Below, in pieces: positions 16,339 through 24,585 of a stretch of 64,000 bases of DNA. The stretch is from Pleionea sediminis. GTDB taxonomy: Bacteria; Pseudomonadota; Gammaproteobacteria; Enterobacterales; Kangiellaceae. The DNA is taken from assembly GCF_007570825.1 (NCBI RefSeq), contig NZ_SUNB01000007.1, positions 1 through 64,000 on the forward strand. Direction: 5' to 3'. A program made the translations under genes and the position numbers. The notes beneath the pieces are model-generated. The model worked only from the letters and a program-made list of their open reading frames with translations. It did no database searches and was not told the origin of the DNA. How positions within the stretch are numbered: the first letter of the stretch is position 1; every line of letters starts with the position of its first letter.

Positions 16339-17811
16339 TCACAATTCTTTGACTGGTATCGAATAGCCATTTTGTTGAACCACTCGTATGTGTGAATGAT
16401 TCAATTTGCGCGGATCGGAAACGCCACAAGAATGGGCAATCATTCCAACGTCATGTTCGATTGCATGGTGATAATTAGCGACCCTTTCAGCTTTGTTCAT
16501 TGGAACTAATCCTTTTTGAAGCTTTTTATCGTGCGTTGTTACGCCTGTCGGACATGTATTTTTATTACATTGCATTGCTTGAATACATCCAAGCGCAAAC
16601 ATAAATCCACGACCCGATACAACAAAGTCAGCGCCAACGCAAAGCGCCCAGGCAACGCGAGAAGGTGTGATTAACTTGCCTGAAACAATCACTTTAATGC
16701 GTTGCCGTAGCTTGTATTCTTCTAATGCATTGACGACCCAGGGCAAACTCTCTTTGATGGTTAATCCCATATAATCCATTAAGGGTTGAGGAGCTGCACC
16801 GGTTCCTCCGTCGGCACTGTCGATGGTAATAAAGTCGGGTGCAGATGCTTCACCTTGTTCTCTGATGCGTTCGAATAATTGCAGTAACCAAAGTGCATCG
16901 CCAATGACGGCTTTGAATCCGACGGGCTTACCGGTAACGCGACGTATATGATTGATAAATTCGAGCAATTGTTCGGGAGATTTGATTTCTGGATGACCAT
17001 TGGGTGATATTGAGGCTTGACCGACGGGAATCCCACGAATTTCTGAAATTTCTTCGGTAACTTTATGAGCCGGTAGGATGCCACCTTTCCCTGGTTTTGC
17101 CCCTTGACTGAGCTTTACTTCAAACATTTTTATTTGATCAAGTTGCGCTAGTTTTTTTAGTTTCTCATCACTTAACTTTCCATGTTCGTCACGTACGCCA
17201 TATTTGGCTGTTCCTATTTGCATTACCAAATCGCAACCGCCCTCAAGGTGATATTGAGACAGTCCACCTTCGCCAGTATTTAACCAACAGCCTGCTTTCG
17301 CTGCACCTTTGGATAACGCTTGAATGGCTGGCTTCGATAATGCACCGAAACTCATACCTGAAATATTAAAAAATGATTTTGCGTGATAGGGTGTAGAACA
17401 CCCTTCACCAATGACAAGCGGATCGGCTACGGTTATATCTTCTTCCAAAGTCGGAAAAGCAGAATTCATAAATAGCACAGTGCCTGGCTCCGTTAAGTCT
17501 CGGGTAGAGCCAAACGCTATGGTGCGGTTAACGTCTTTCGCCGCACGATAAACCCAACTGCGTTCTGCGCGATTAAATGGTAATTCTTCTCGATCCATAG
17601 CAAAGAAATACTGACGAAAAAACTCACCCAGATGTTCAAACCAATAGCGAAATCGGCCAATAACGGGATAATTTCTACGAATGGTATGTTGCTTTTGTTT
17701 TACATCAATGATGTAAATAATAATTACAACAAGGACACCAAGCCCGAGTAATATAGTGAACAAAAGTGACATATAAATAAAAGACTGGTAAGCGATACTG
17801 TCGAGCGTCAT
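16339..17811 (-). CDS. FMN-binding glutamate synthase-like protein, membrane-anchored
   Basis: The core (residues about 150-470) matches the FMN/Fe-S central domain of glutamate synthase: FFNISGMSFGALSKPA, GEGGLSQYH, KPGKGGILPAHKV, DSADGGTGAAPQPLMD, and a Cys cluster CIQAMQCNKNTCPTGV for an iron-sulfur centre. The glutaminase domain is absent. Residues 14-35 form a transmembrane helix (LLFTILLGLGVLVVIIIYII), so the enzyme is held at the inner membrane. Substrate is uncertain in this stand-alone family. It lies 15 bases after the radical SAM gene at 17827 on the same strand and may be cotranscribed with it. Confidence 0.85.
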   Translation of the reverse strand: MTLDSIAYQSFIYMSLLFTILLGLGVLVVIIIYIIDVKQKQHTIRRNYPVIGRFRYWFEHLGEFFRQYFFAMDREELPFNRAERSWVYRAAKDVNRTIAFGSTRDLTEPGTVLFMNSAFPTLEEDITVADPLVIGEGCSTPYHAKSFFNISGMSFGALSKPAIQALSKGAAKAGCWLNTGEGGLSQYHLEGGCDLVMQIGTAKYGVRDEHGKLSDEKLKKLAQLDQIKMFEVKLSQGAKPGKGGILPAHKVTEEISEIRGIPVGQASISPNGHPEIKSPEQLLEFINHIRRVTGKPVGFKAVIGDALWLLQLFERIREQGEASAPDFITIDSADGGTGAAPQPLMDYMGLTIKESLPWVVNALEEYKLRQRIKVIVSGKLITPSRVAWALCVGADFVVSGRGFMFALGCIQAMQCNKNTCPTGVTTHDKKLQKGLVPMNKAERVANYHHAIEHDVGMIAHSCGVSDPRKLNHSHIRVVQQNGYSIPVKEL

Positions 17812-17826
17812 AATTTGTCCTATTTG

Positions 17827-19326
17827 TTATCCTGCATGTCGCAATTGACGTACTGAACGTTTCTTTTGACTGTTATCTGTTTTGTTAAGCGGAGTTTTTT
17901 CTAAGCGACCTTTGAGTTTCGTTTTTTCATAATCAAGATAAAGCTGTATTTTATAGGCCTCTATATCAACATCAGGAAACAATTCATCGACATTGAGTAA
18001 TATTCCAAACAGTTTTTTCAAGTTAATTTGGTGAGTTTGCTGTGTTATAGAAAATAACCAGTCGGTCAGTGCGGTGAATCTTTCAAATGGTGATTGTTCA
18101 ATTAACAACGGAAGGCTGTGTTTAAATCGTCCCGAATTACCGATCATATCCCAATAGCGAGCAAAACGATTGACTCTTTGCATCGTTGCGAAATCAACTG
18201 TAGACGTACTTAGAATATTATATGGCGGTAATGGATTAAATGTCAGATCAAATTCTTGAGTATGACGTATGATCGGACTGCCTTTTAGGCGCTTTAGTAT
18301 TCCTAACTGAATTTCATGTGGAGCACATTGATACAGAGTATTAAAGCTTTCAGCAAACGACTCATATGTTTCGCTAGGAAGCCCAAATATTAAGTCCGCG
18401 TGAATATGTGCATGGGTATTGTTTTTTAACCAACGCAAATTTTCTTTTGACTTGTCATTATTTTGTTTCCGACTAATCAAACTTTGCACTTCTGGTTTAA
18501 AGGTTTGTATACCGATTTCAAACTGCAAACTGCCTTCCGGGAACTCTTTAAGTTTTTCTTTAAGTTTATCGGGCAGATGATCGGGAATGACTTCAAAATG
18601 TAGAAACAGTTCGTGTTCAATTTTCTCAAGGAAAAAGTCGAGTATTTTTAATGTTGTGGCAATTTTCAGATTGAATGTACGATCCACAAATTTGAAATGG
18701 CGTGCGCCGCGTTGGAATAGTTGATCCATTTGATTAAGAAATGATTCTAACTCAAATGGGTAACTGGTTTTATCCAATGCTGAAAGACAAAATTCACATT
18801 TAAAAGGGCAGCCACGGGAGGCTTCAACGTAGATGAGTCGATGTGCCAGATCTTCATTCGTATAATACTCGTAAGGAAATTCTAACTCTTTCAAATCAAT
18901 GGGCTTTGATTTAATCAATTTGTTGATTGGCGCTCGTGAATCCAGAATGCTTTTACACAACTCGTAAAAACTAATGTCTGCAGCTCCGGTAACAATGTAG
19001 TCAACTTGTTGGGCGATAGGGTGAACGTCCGACTCGTAACTGACTTCTGGACCACCGAGAATAATCGTTATGTCGGGACGAACAGCTTTGAGCTGAGCAA
19101 CGACGGCGAAAGTTTCTTCAATATTCCAGATGTAGACGCCAAAACCAACAATTGAAGGATCTTTGTCCAGAATATTTTCAACAATGTCGATCGCGCGGGT
19201 TTTGATCGTATATTCTGCGATTTGTGTGCACTGCTTCAGTTCATGCATATTGGCAAATAAATATCTTAAACCAAGATTGGCATGAATATATTTAGCATTT
19301 AAAGTCGTTAAAAGTATATTTTTCAT
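17827..19326 (-). CDS. B12-binding-domain radical SAM protein (DUF4080 type)
   Basis: The N-terminal 130 residues look like a cobalamin-binding Rossmann domain (VGFGVYIWNIEET; IILGGPEVSYE). The radical SAM motif is CPFKCEFC (near residue 174), followed by KFVDRTFNL and QFEIGIQT typical of this class. The C-terminal 150 residues correspond to the DUF4080 extension. Such enzymes perform radical methylation or rearrangement; the substrate is unknown. It is divergent from the KamA-like gene across 230 bases, and upstream of the FMN protein on the same strand. Confidence 0.85.
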   Translation of the reverse strand: MKNILLTTLNAKYIHANLGLRYLFANMHELKQCTQIAEYTIKTRAIDIVENILDKDPSIVGFGVYIWNIEETFAVVAQLKAVRPDITIILGGPEVSYESDVHPIAQQVDYIVTGAADISFYELCKSILDSRAPINKLIKSKPIDLKELEFPYEYYTNEDLAHRLIYVEASRGCPFKCEFCLSALDKTSYPFELESFLNQMDQLFQRGARHFKFVDRTFNLKIATTLKILDFFLEKIEHELFLHFEVIPDHLPDKLKEKLKEFPEGSLQFEIGIQTFKPEVQSLISRKQNNDKSKENLRWLKNNTHAHIHADLIFGLPSETYESFAESFNTLYQCAPHEIQLGILKRLKGSPIIRHTQEFDLTFNPLPPYNILSTSTVDFATMQRVNRFARYWDMIGNSGRFKHSLPLLIEQSPFERFTALTDWLFSITQQTHQINLKKLFGILLNVDELFPDVDIEAYKIQLYLDYEKTKLKGRLEKTPLNKTDNSQKKRSVRQLRHAG

Positions 19327-19422
19327 TAAAAATCAAATAGATAGAAATACATTGCTAACGTCATGTTACCGTCTATTACTCTTCGATTCTAGCGTAAATT
19401 ATGCAACTTTCGGGTGCGAAGT

Positions 19423-19451
19423 TTGAATGTCGTCACAATATTCGTTACGAT
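19423..19451 (+). promoter_or_regulatory. Sigma-70-type promoter in front of the kamA leader
   Basis: TTGAAT (19423-19428) and TACGAT (19446-19451) are separated by 17 bases. A transcript would start near 19458 and run straight into the hairpin at 19483. Confidence 0.45.
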
Positions 19452-19482
19452 CTTGCGACTAAATTTCGCGCTATTCTCAATG

Positions 19483-19509
19483 AAACCGGCTTTCGAAACC
19501 GGTTTTTTT
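19483..19509 (+). terminator. Terminator-like hairpin in the kamA leader
   Basis: AAACCGG (19483-19489) pairs with CCGGTTT (19499-19505) and is followed by further T residues. The loop itself contains the palindrome TTTCGAAA. No plus-strand gene lies upstream, so it sits in the 5' leader of kamA and may act as an attenuator or end a short RNA. Confidence 0.5.
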
Positions 19510-19558
19510 GTCTTTAGATTTGAGAATTAATCATTAAAATCAATTAGTTAGGTGGCAT

Positions 19559-20893
19559 ATGAATAAAGCGGTTGAGCTGTCGGAGAATTTATATCAAATA
19601 GATTTGAACGAAGCCCCAAAGTTAAAAGTATTCACCCAGCGTCAGTTGAACAAAATCCCTCAGTTCATGAAATTGCCGGAAGATGCCCGTAAAGGTGTTG
19701 AAGTGGCGGCGTTGGTTTTCCCTTTTCGAGTCAATGAGTACGTAATTAATGAACTGATCGATTGGGACGACTGGCAAAACTGCTCAATCTTCCGATTGAC
19801 CTTCCCTCAGAAAGAAATGTTGTTGGACGAAGATTTTGCTGAGTTGGAAAAAGCTTACAACGCTGAAGACAAGGCTCTAATCAAAGAGTTGGTGGATCGG
19901 ATTCGTGAGGGGTTGAATCCTCATCCTGCTGGCCAAATGGAATTGAATGTGCCGACCGTTAACGGTGAGCCTGTTGAAGGTATTCAGCATAAATACCGTG
20001 AAACTGTTTTATTCTTTCCAACTCAGGGACAAACCTGCCATTCCTATTGCACCTTTTGTTTTCGTTGGGCTCAATTTGTTGGTGACAAAGATTTAAAATT
20101 TGCTTCGAAAGAAGTCGATGAGCTGGTTGGTTACTTAAAAGAGCATCCTGAAGTGACCGATGTATTGTTCACGGGCGGTGATCCAATGGTAATGAAAACC
20201 AAAGCTTTGAAAGCTTATTTGGAAGCCATGTTGGATCCTGAGCTCGATCACATTAAAACCATTCGAATTGGAACCAAAGCTTTAACTTTTTGGCCTTATC
20301 GTTTTGTATCTGATGACGACTCTGCGGAACTCATTGAAACGTTGGAAAAGGTCGTGCGTTCTGGAAAGCATTTAGCGATCATGGCGCATTATAATCACTG
20401 GAAAGAGTTAACCACAGATATAGCAAAAGAAGCGATTCGCAGAATTCGGGCTACTGGCGCTGAAATTCGAAGTCAGGGACCTTTGCTTCGCGGTATTAAT
20501 GATAATGCTGAAGATTGGGCGACTATGTGGAAGCTACAGGTATCACTGGGAATCATTCCTTACTATATGTTTGTTGAGCGCGATACCGGGGCTCGCCACT
20601 ATTTTGAGGTGCCATTGGTTGAAGCGTGGACTATTTACCGTGAGGCGCAACAAAAAGTTTCAGGCGTGTGTCGAACCGCTCGTGGACCATCGATGAGTGC
20701 TTCACCTGGCAAAGTTGAAGTTCAAGGTGTTGCTGAAGTTAATGGTGAGAAAATTTTTACACTGCGCTTTATTCAAGGCCGTAATCCAGATTGGGTACAA
20801 CGTCCATTCTTTGCCAAGTACGACGAAAAAGCCGGTTGGCTGGATCATCTTAAACCTGCATTTGGAGAAGAGAAATTTTTCTTTGAAGAGTAG
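19559..20893 (+). CDS. KamA-family radical SAM aminomutase (lysine 2,3-aminomutase-like)
   Basis: Radical SAM and PLP enzyme family that moves an amino group within an amino acid. The iron-sulfur motif is CHSYCTFC (about residues 159-166), in the family context TQGQTCHSYCTFCFRW. FTGGDPMVMKTKAL and IRIGTKALTFWPYRF are typical substrate and SAM segments, and a C-terminal SPGKVEV lysine is the probable PLP anchor. The length of 444 fits. It is not next to a translation-factor gene as EpmB is, so a beta-lysine osmolyte or lysine catabolic role is possible. The substrate is inferred, not proven. A terminator at 20914 closes the unit. Confidence 0.8.
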   Translation: MNKAVELSENLYQIDLNEAPKLKVFTQRQLNKIPQFMKLPEDARKGVEVAALVFPFRVNEYVINELIDWDDWQNCSIFRLTFPQKEMLLDEDFAELEKAYNAEDKALIKELVDRIREGLNPHPAGQMELNVPTVNGEPVEGIQHKYRETVLFFPTQGQTCHSYCTFCFRWAQFVGDKDLKFASKEVDELVGYLKEHPEVTDVLFTGGDPMVMKTKALKAYLEAMLDPELDHIKTIRIGTKALTFWPYRFVSDDDSAELIETLEKVVRSGKHLAIMAHYNHWKELTTDIAKEAIRRIRATGAEIRSQGPLLRGINDNAEDWATMWKLQVSLGIIPYYMFVERDTGARHYFEVPLVEAWTIYREAQQKVSGVCRTARGPSMSASPGKVEVQGVAEVNGEKIFTLRFIQGRNPDWVQRPFFAKYDEKAGWLDHLKPAFGEEKFFFEE

Positions 20894-20913
20894 TTGTTAT
20901 ATTCAGCTATTTT

Positions 20914-20943
20914 AAAAAACGCAGCCAACGGCTGCGTTTTTTT
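20914..20943 (+). terminator. Intrinsic terminator after kamA
   Basis: AAAAAACGCAGCC pairs with GGCTGCGTTTTTT around AAC, followed by a T-run, 21 bases after the kamA stop. Confidence 0.9.
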
Positions 20944-21075
20944 ATGAATTAAAAATTTTTTTAAAAGGTCTTGATAGTTCGTAATTCGTCCCTATATATG
21001 AGTTACAGGACGCCTGATTAGGGTTCTGTAAAAACATTAATTAATTATTCTTGCTATATACTAGGAGAAAGATTT

Positions 21076-21507
21076 ATGACTACACGATTCAATTTAACAC
21101 CTTTATTCCGCCAGTCTGTTGGTTTTGATCGTTTTAATGATTTGTTTGAAAATGTGTTCCAAAGAGAGGACACAAATGGCGGGGGTTATCCTCCATATAA
21201 TATTGAAAAGTCCGGCGAGAACGAATATATCATCACCATGGCTGTTGCTGGATTCACTGAAAATGATTTAGATATTAGCATCAAAAAAGATACTTTAACT
21301 GTATCTGGTAAAGTAGCTGATAAAGACGAGTCAGAAGTTCATTATTTATATCGTGGAATTGCGACGAGAGCTTTTGAGCGTCATTTCCGATTGGCCGACC
21401 ATGTTGAAGTGAAAGATGCTAATTTAGAACATGGTTTACTGAGAATTGAATTGATTCGAGAAATTCCTAAAGAGGAAATGGTAAAGAAAATTACGATTAA
21501 TTCATAA
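21076..21507 (+). CDS. Small heat shock protein Hsp20 (IbpA-like)
   Basis: ATP-independent chaperone that binds unfolding proteins and forms large oligomers. The alpha-crystallin domain spans about residues 35-140: YNIEKSGENEYIITMAVAGF, then LTVSGKV, and the A-x-x-x-F-x-L segment IATRAFERHFRLADHVEVKD, ending with LRIELIREIPKEE. The N-terminus (FNLTPLFRQSVGFDRFNDLF) is the IbpA/IbpB type. It is preceded by AGGAG. Family members are usually under heat-shock sigma-32, but no promoter was assigned. Confidence 0.92.
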   Translation: MTTRFNLTPLFRQSVGFDRFNDLFENVFQREDTNGGGYPPYNIEKSGENEYIITMAVAGFTENDLDISIKKDTLTVSGKVADKDESEVHYLYRGIATRAFERHFRLADHVEVKDANLEHGLLRIELIREIPKEEMVKKITINS

Positions 21508-21576
21508 ATTGATATTATTAAAAGTACTTCATACTCATTGTACTTTTTAAAAAACTTAAAAGTTAGTTTAATTGTC

Positions 21577-21607
21577 AAAAAAGGGCTGATTCATCAGCCC
21601 TTTTTTT
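21577..21607. terminator. Bidirectional terminator between hsp20 and cysB
   Basis: AAAAAAGGGCTGA and TCAGCCCTTTTTT pair around TTCA, with A- and T-runs on both sides. It serves the two convergent genes. Confidence 0.9.
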
Positions 21608-21641
21608 AGGATAGTCAAACTTCACTTTCCGGTTCTTCCTT

Positions 21642-22655
21642 TCATGCAGCGTACTGCTTTTTTGCTTTGGGTCGAGCGATTAACTGATAGGGTAACGAGT
21701 TTTCATCGATGGAGTGAATTTCTCCGGTTCTTCTGAACTCGGTCACCGCTTTGGAAACCGTATTGCGGTCTAAATGCGGTGCTATCATTTCTATAAAGTC
21801 ATACATGTAACTTCGAATATACTGTTCTTCTCGAAACCCAACCCATGTTGTGCAAGAGGGGAATATATCGTGCGTACTGATGGCAACAAGATCGTGATCT
21901 TGCTCGGGGTCATAAGCCATACTTGCCGCAATACCAATTCCCAAGCCTTTTCGAACATAGGTTTTAATGACGTCAGCATCTCTGGCGGTAATCGCAATGT
22001 TGGGAGTAATGCCCGCTTTTGCAAATGTGTCTCTGAAAGATGAACTGCCCGACTGATTTAGCACATAAGTGATCATTGGGTATTCGGCAAGATCCGTTAG
22101 TTCAATTTCATCGAGTTTCGTTAAGGGATGATCTTGAGGCATTAAAATAGCTCGATCCCAATGGTAGCAAGGCAACGTTACTGTATCGCTATTTTTGGCC
22201 CCAGAACTACTTGCAATGGCAAAATCAATTAGGCCATTTTTCATCATTTCAGAAATTTGCTCACTGGTTCCCTGGTGTAAATTCAGCCGCACATCGGGGT
22301 AACGTTTTCGAAACGCCTGGAGAATGTCGGGTAACACGTATCGAGCTTGCGTGTGCGTGGTTCCAATGGATAATGAGCCTTCTTGCTCATTTTGCAATTC
22401 GTGGGCGAGTTGCTTGATGTTTTCAACTTCACTCATGATGGTTGCTGCTTTTTCCAAAACAAGATTTCCAGCATAAGTTACACCGTCGAGACTCTTTCCG
22501 TTTCTGGAAAATAAGCGAAGCCCAAGTTCTTCTTCAAGTAGTTTGAGTTGTTTACTTACACCAGGTTGCGAAGTGTAAAGTTTTTCAGATGCCGCTGTAA
22601 TGTTTAAGTCATTTTCAGCGATAGCTAGTAAGTAACGTAGTTGCTGTAATTTCAT
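21642..22655 (-). CDS. cysB: CysB, LysR-family regulator of sulfur assimilation
   Basis: Activator of sulfate assimilation and cysteine synthesis, with N-acetylserine as the usual inducer. The N-terminal helix-turn-helix is typical of CysB (MKLQQLRYLLAIAENDLNIT; SEKLYTSQPGVSKQLKLLEE), and the effector domain carries TTHTQARYVLP and FAIASSS segments of the CysB/Cbl branch. The length of 337 residues is close to the family's 324. The start has GGGAGA just upstream, inside a small ORF that ends three bases before it (translational coupling). The long 5' leader contains a probable attenuator. cysK lies divergently 700 bases away. Confidence 0.92.
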   Translation of the reverse strand: MKLQQLRYLLAIAENDLNITAASEKLYTSQPGVSKQLKLLEEELGLRLFSRNGKSLDGVTYAGNLVLEKAATIMSEVENIKQLAHELQNEQEGSLSIGTTHTQARYVLPDILQAFRKRYPDVRLNLHQGTSEQISEMMKNGLIDFAIASSSGAKNSDTVTLPCYHWDRAILMPQDHPLTKLDEIELTDLAEYPMITYVLNQSGSSSFRDTFAKAGITPNIAITARDADVIKTYVRKGLGIGIAASMAYDPEQDHDLVAISTHDIFPSCTTWVGFREEQYIRSYMYDFIEMIAPHLDRNTVSKAVTEFRRTGEIHSIDENSLPYQLIARPKAKKQYAA

Positions 22656-22658
22656 GTT

Positions 22659-22766
22659 TTATCTCCCTATTTGTTCACTCAACGGCGGTCTGAAATGAGT
22701 TGCTTCCATGTAGAAGAATGAGCAAATGGGGGCGAGGCGTTTAGTTACAGTTTTTACAGTCATCAT
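22659..22766 (-). CDS. Small ORF directly upstream of cysB, 35 codons
   Basis: Too short for routine gene calling. It begins with two consecutive ATG codons, has CTGGAG five bases upstream, and ends three bases before the cysB ATG, with the cysB ribosome binding site (GGGAGA) inside its last codons. The peptide is basic at the N-terminus (MMTVKTVTKRLAP) with one Cys (PICSFFYMEA). Translation would couple to cysB. It may be a regulatory leader or a real small protein. Confidence 0.55.
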   Translation of the reverse strand: MMTVKTVTKRLAPICSFFYMEATHFRPPLSEQIGR

Positions 22767-22835
22767 TATTTCTCCAGTTGTTAATTTAAGTTGTATAGCT
22801 TTATTGTGTGACATTGTTGATAAATTGAGCACAAA

Positions 22836-22868
22836 AAAAGCCGCTTTGCTTGAGGCTTGGCGGCTTTT
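22836..22868 (-). terminator. Intrinsic terminator in the cysB leader (putative attenuator)
   Basis: On the minus strand AAAAGCCGC (22868-22860) pairs with GCGGCTTTT (22844-22836), followed by further T residues. It lies 27 bases after the stop of a 28-codon ORF and about 70 bases before the second small ORF. Its 5' arm region (22854-22864) can instead pair with 22906-22916 inside the leader ORF (10 of 11 positions, one G-U), which would prevent termination. Confidence 0.75.
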
Positions 22869-22894
22869 AGAGATTAATTAATTACTTCAGTGCT

Positions 22895-22981
22895 TTACTC
22901 CCATGGCCACCCAGCCTGTGTGTACATATAAATACACACCGATTTAATTTGGCGTAAGAGAGAGGTCATGGTTGTGAGCAT
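22895..22981 (-). CDS. Putative leader peptide of the cysB transcript, 28 codons
   Basis: An AAAGG lies seven bases before the ATG at 22981. The peptide has one cysteine codon (codon 16, in SVCIYMY) and ends AGWPWE. The codons for Ala-Gly-Trp form GGCTGGGTGGC (22916-22906), able to pair with GCCGCCAAGCC in the terminator stem. The Cys codon is 18 bases before this strand, so a ribosome stalled there would leave it free. This is the layout of amino-acid attenuators. A stand-alone small protein with its own terminator is the alternative. Confidence 0.6.
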   Translation of the reverse strand: MLTTMTSLLRQIKSVCIYMYTQAGWPWE

Positions 22982-23010
22982 AATTTAACCTTTAGTTGTA
23001 TACGTTCTTA

Positions 23011-23030
23011 TTCGTTGAAATTGCAACGAA
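23011..23030. promoter_or_regulatory. Operator-like palindrome in the cysB leader promoter
   Basis: TTCGTTG (23011-23017) and CAACGAA (23024-23030) form a perfect 7-bp inverted repeat. On the minus strand it overlaps a possible promoter (TTGCAA, 18 bases, TATACA) whose transcript would begin just before the leader peptide. Autoregulation by CysB is possible. Confidence 0.45.
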
Positions 23031-23212
23031 AATTGTGCGCTGCATGATTATGTTATATACGATAAATTTATAACCGTAAACATCAATCTTCTAAATATCT
23101 CAAATCGAGCACTGAAAACTTAGATTTGTTTGGATGTGGAGACATCTAAACGTCTATTGTGGTTATTTCAACATGACAGGATCGTATAAGTCAATTTAAT
23201 TTTTAACCTCCT

Positions 23213-23227
23213 ATAACCAATAGTTAT
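23213..23227. promoter_or_regulatory. LysR-type box between cysB and cysK
   Basis: ATAAC (23213-23217) and GTTAT (23223-23227) around 5 bases give a T-N11-A palindrome, about 145 bases before the cysK start. It is a candidate CysB binding site. A similar box occurs at 59581 in front of leuC, so the motif is class-typical rather than specific. Confidence 0.45.
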
Positions 23228-23369
23228 GAGTTAAGACTATCCTTCTATTTCATTTATTGTCATTCAGTGTTTTAACGTTAAGCCTGACAGTACTGACGAA
23301 CAATCGAGTGAATACCAACGTATAGCGTTTGGATTATTAAAGATATCTTTAAAATTTTTGGAGTCACGA

Positions 23370-24332
23370 ATGATTTACAGCAATATTTTAGAAACCATTG
23401 GTCGTACACCGGTGGTTAAAATTAATCGTTTAGCGCCCGGACATGTTGATATGTTCGTTAAAGTGGAATCGTTTAATCCAATGGCGTCGGTAAAAGATCG
23501 ACTAGCGTTAGCGATAATAGAAGACGCGGAGCGTAAAGGTCAGCTTAGGCCTGGTCAAACAGTTGTTGAAGCGACGTCGGGCAACACGGGGATTGCGTTG
23601 GCCATGGTATGTGCTGCAAAAGGGTATCCATTTGTGGCAACAATGGTTGAAACCTTTTCAATTGAGCGTCGTAAATTGATGAAGGCTTTAGGAGCCAAAG
23701 TTATTCTCACTCCAGCAGCGGAGAAAGCAACTGGAATGGTGAAAAAAGCAGAACAGCTTGCTAAGCAAAACGACTGGTTTCTGGCGCGGCAATTCGAAAA
23801 CGAAGCCAACCCTGAGTATCATCGTAATACGACGGCAGCGGAAATTTTACGTGATTTTGCCGGGCATAATTTGGATTATTTTGTGAGTGGTTACGGTACC
23901 GGTGGAACCATAACTGGCGTGGGTGAGGTGCTTAAAGTCGCTCGACCGAAAATCAATGTTATTGGAACCGAGCCAACCGGCGCTGCGTTATTGACGGGTA
24001 AAGAGTGGCAGCCACATAAAATTCAGGGCTGGACTCCCGACTTTATTCCACAAGTGTTGAATCGAGAAATTATCGACCAAGTAATCCCGGTTGACGATAC
24101 TTTGGCACGAGATACTTCGTTGGCGTTAGCAAAAGAAGAGGGGATTTTTGTGGGAATTTCAGCGGGAGGTACTTTTGCTGCGGCTCTGAAGGTGGCTGAA
24201 GATGCGCCGAAAGGATCATCAATATTAGCCATGTTGCCCGACACAGGAGAACGTTATTTAAGTACTTTTCTATTCGAAGATATTACCGAAGATTCGGATG
24301 ATGAATGGTTGCACTCAGTGGGTGCATTGTAA
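23370..24332 (+). CDS. cysK: Cysteine synthase (O-acetylserine sulfhydrylase)
   Basis: PLP enzyme making cysteine from O-acetylserine and sulfide. Family marks are NPMASVKDR (PLP lysine), EATSGNTGIALAMV (phosphate and carboxylate binding), GYGTGGTITGVGE and GISAGGTFAAAL. The 320-residue length fits. The start is the ATG at 23370 with TTGGAG upstream; the earlier in-frame TTG is inside the ribosome binding site. It lies divergent from cysB, the expected activator. Another synthase-like gene at 47115 belongs to the transsulfuration pair and is a different subgroup. Confidence 0.88.
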   Translation: MIYSNILETIGRTPVVKINRLAPGHVDMFVKVESFNPMASVKDRLALAIIEDAERKGQLRPGQTVVEATSGNTGIALAMVCAAKGYPFVATMVETFSIERRKLMKALGAKVILTPAAEKATGMVKKAEQLAKQNDWFLARQFENEANPEYHRNTTAAEILRDFAGHNLDYFVSGYGTGGTITGVGEVLKVARPKINVIGTEPTGAALLTGKEWQPHKIQGWTPDFIPQVLNREIIDQVIPVDDTLARDTSLALAKEEGIFVGISAGGTFAAALKVAEDAPKGSSILAMLPDTGERYLSTFLFEDITEDSDDEWLHSVGAL

Positions 24333-24339
24333 AAGACTC

Positions 24340-24585
24340 ATGGAAATTGATGAAGAAAAATCGAGCCGCTTTTTCAGAGCGGCTAATCTTGTTTGGCATT
24401 ATTTGCAAGGAATGGGTCTTGGCGAACCTCTAGAAACCGCTGAAATGTTAAATGACGATATTGAAAGCGGACCAAGTCAAGTGCGTTTAAGCGCGCAAGC
24501 TAGTAACTCTCTTCAAAAAAGTGAAATATCAGAAATTGACGCAGACCGTGAATCCGTTACCGGTTCGTCGGATTCTGCTCGATAA
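24340..24585 (+). CDS. Hypothetical small acidic protein, 81 aa
   Basis: Begins seven bases after the cysK stop (MEIDEEKSSRFFRAANLVWH), and its 3' end overlaps the convergent dioxygenase gene by 73 bases. The first half looks folded (RFFRAANLVWHYLQGMGLGEPLE); the second half is Ser/Glu-rich and probably disordered. No clear ribosome binding site is present beyond the coupling distance to cysK. It may be translated as part of the cysK transcript. The overlap makes it less certain. Confidence 0.45.
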   Translation: MEIDEEKSSRFFRAANLVWHYLQGMGLGEPLETAEMLNDDIESGPSQVRLSAQASNSLQKSEISEIDADRESVTGSSDSAR

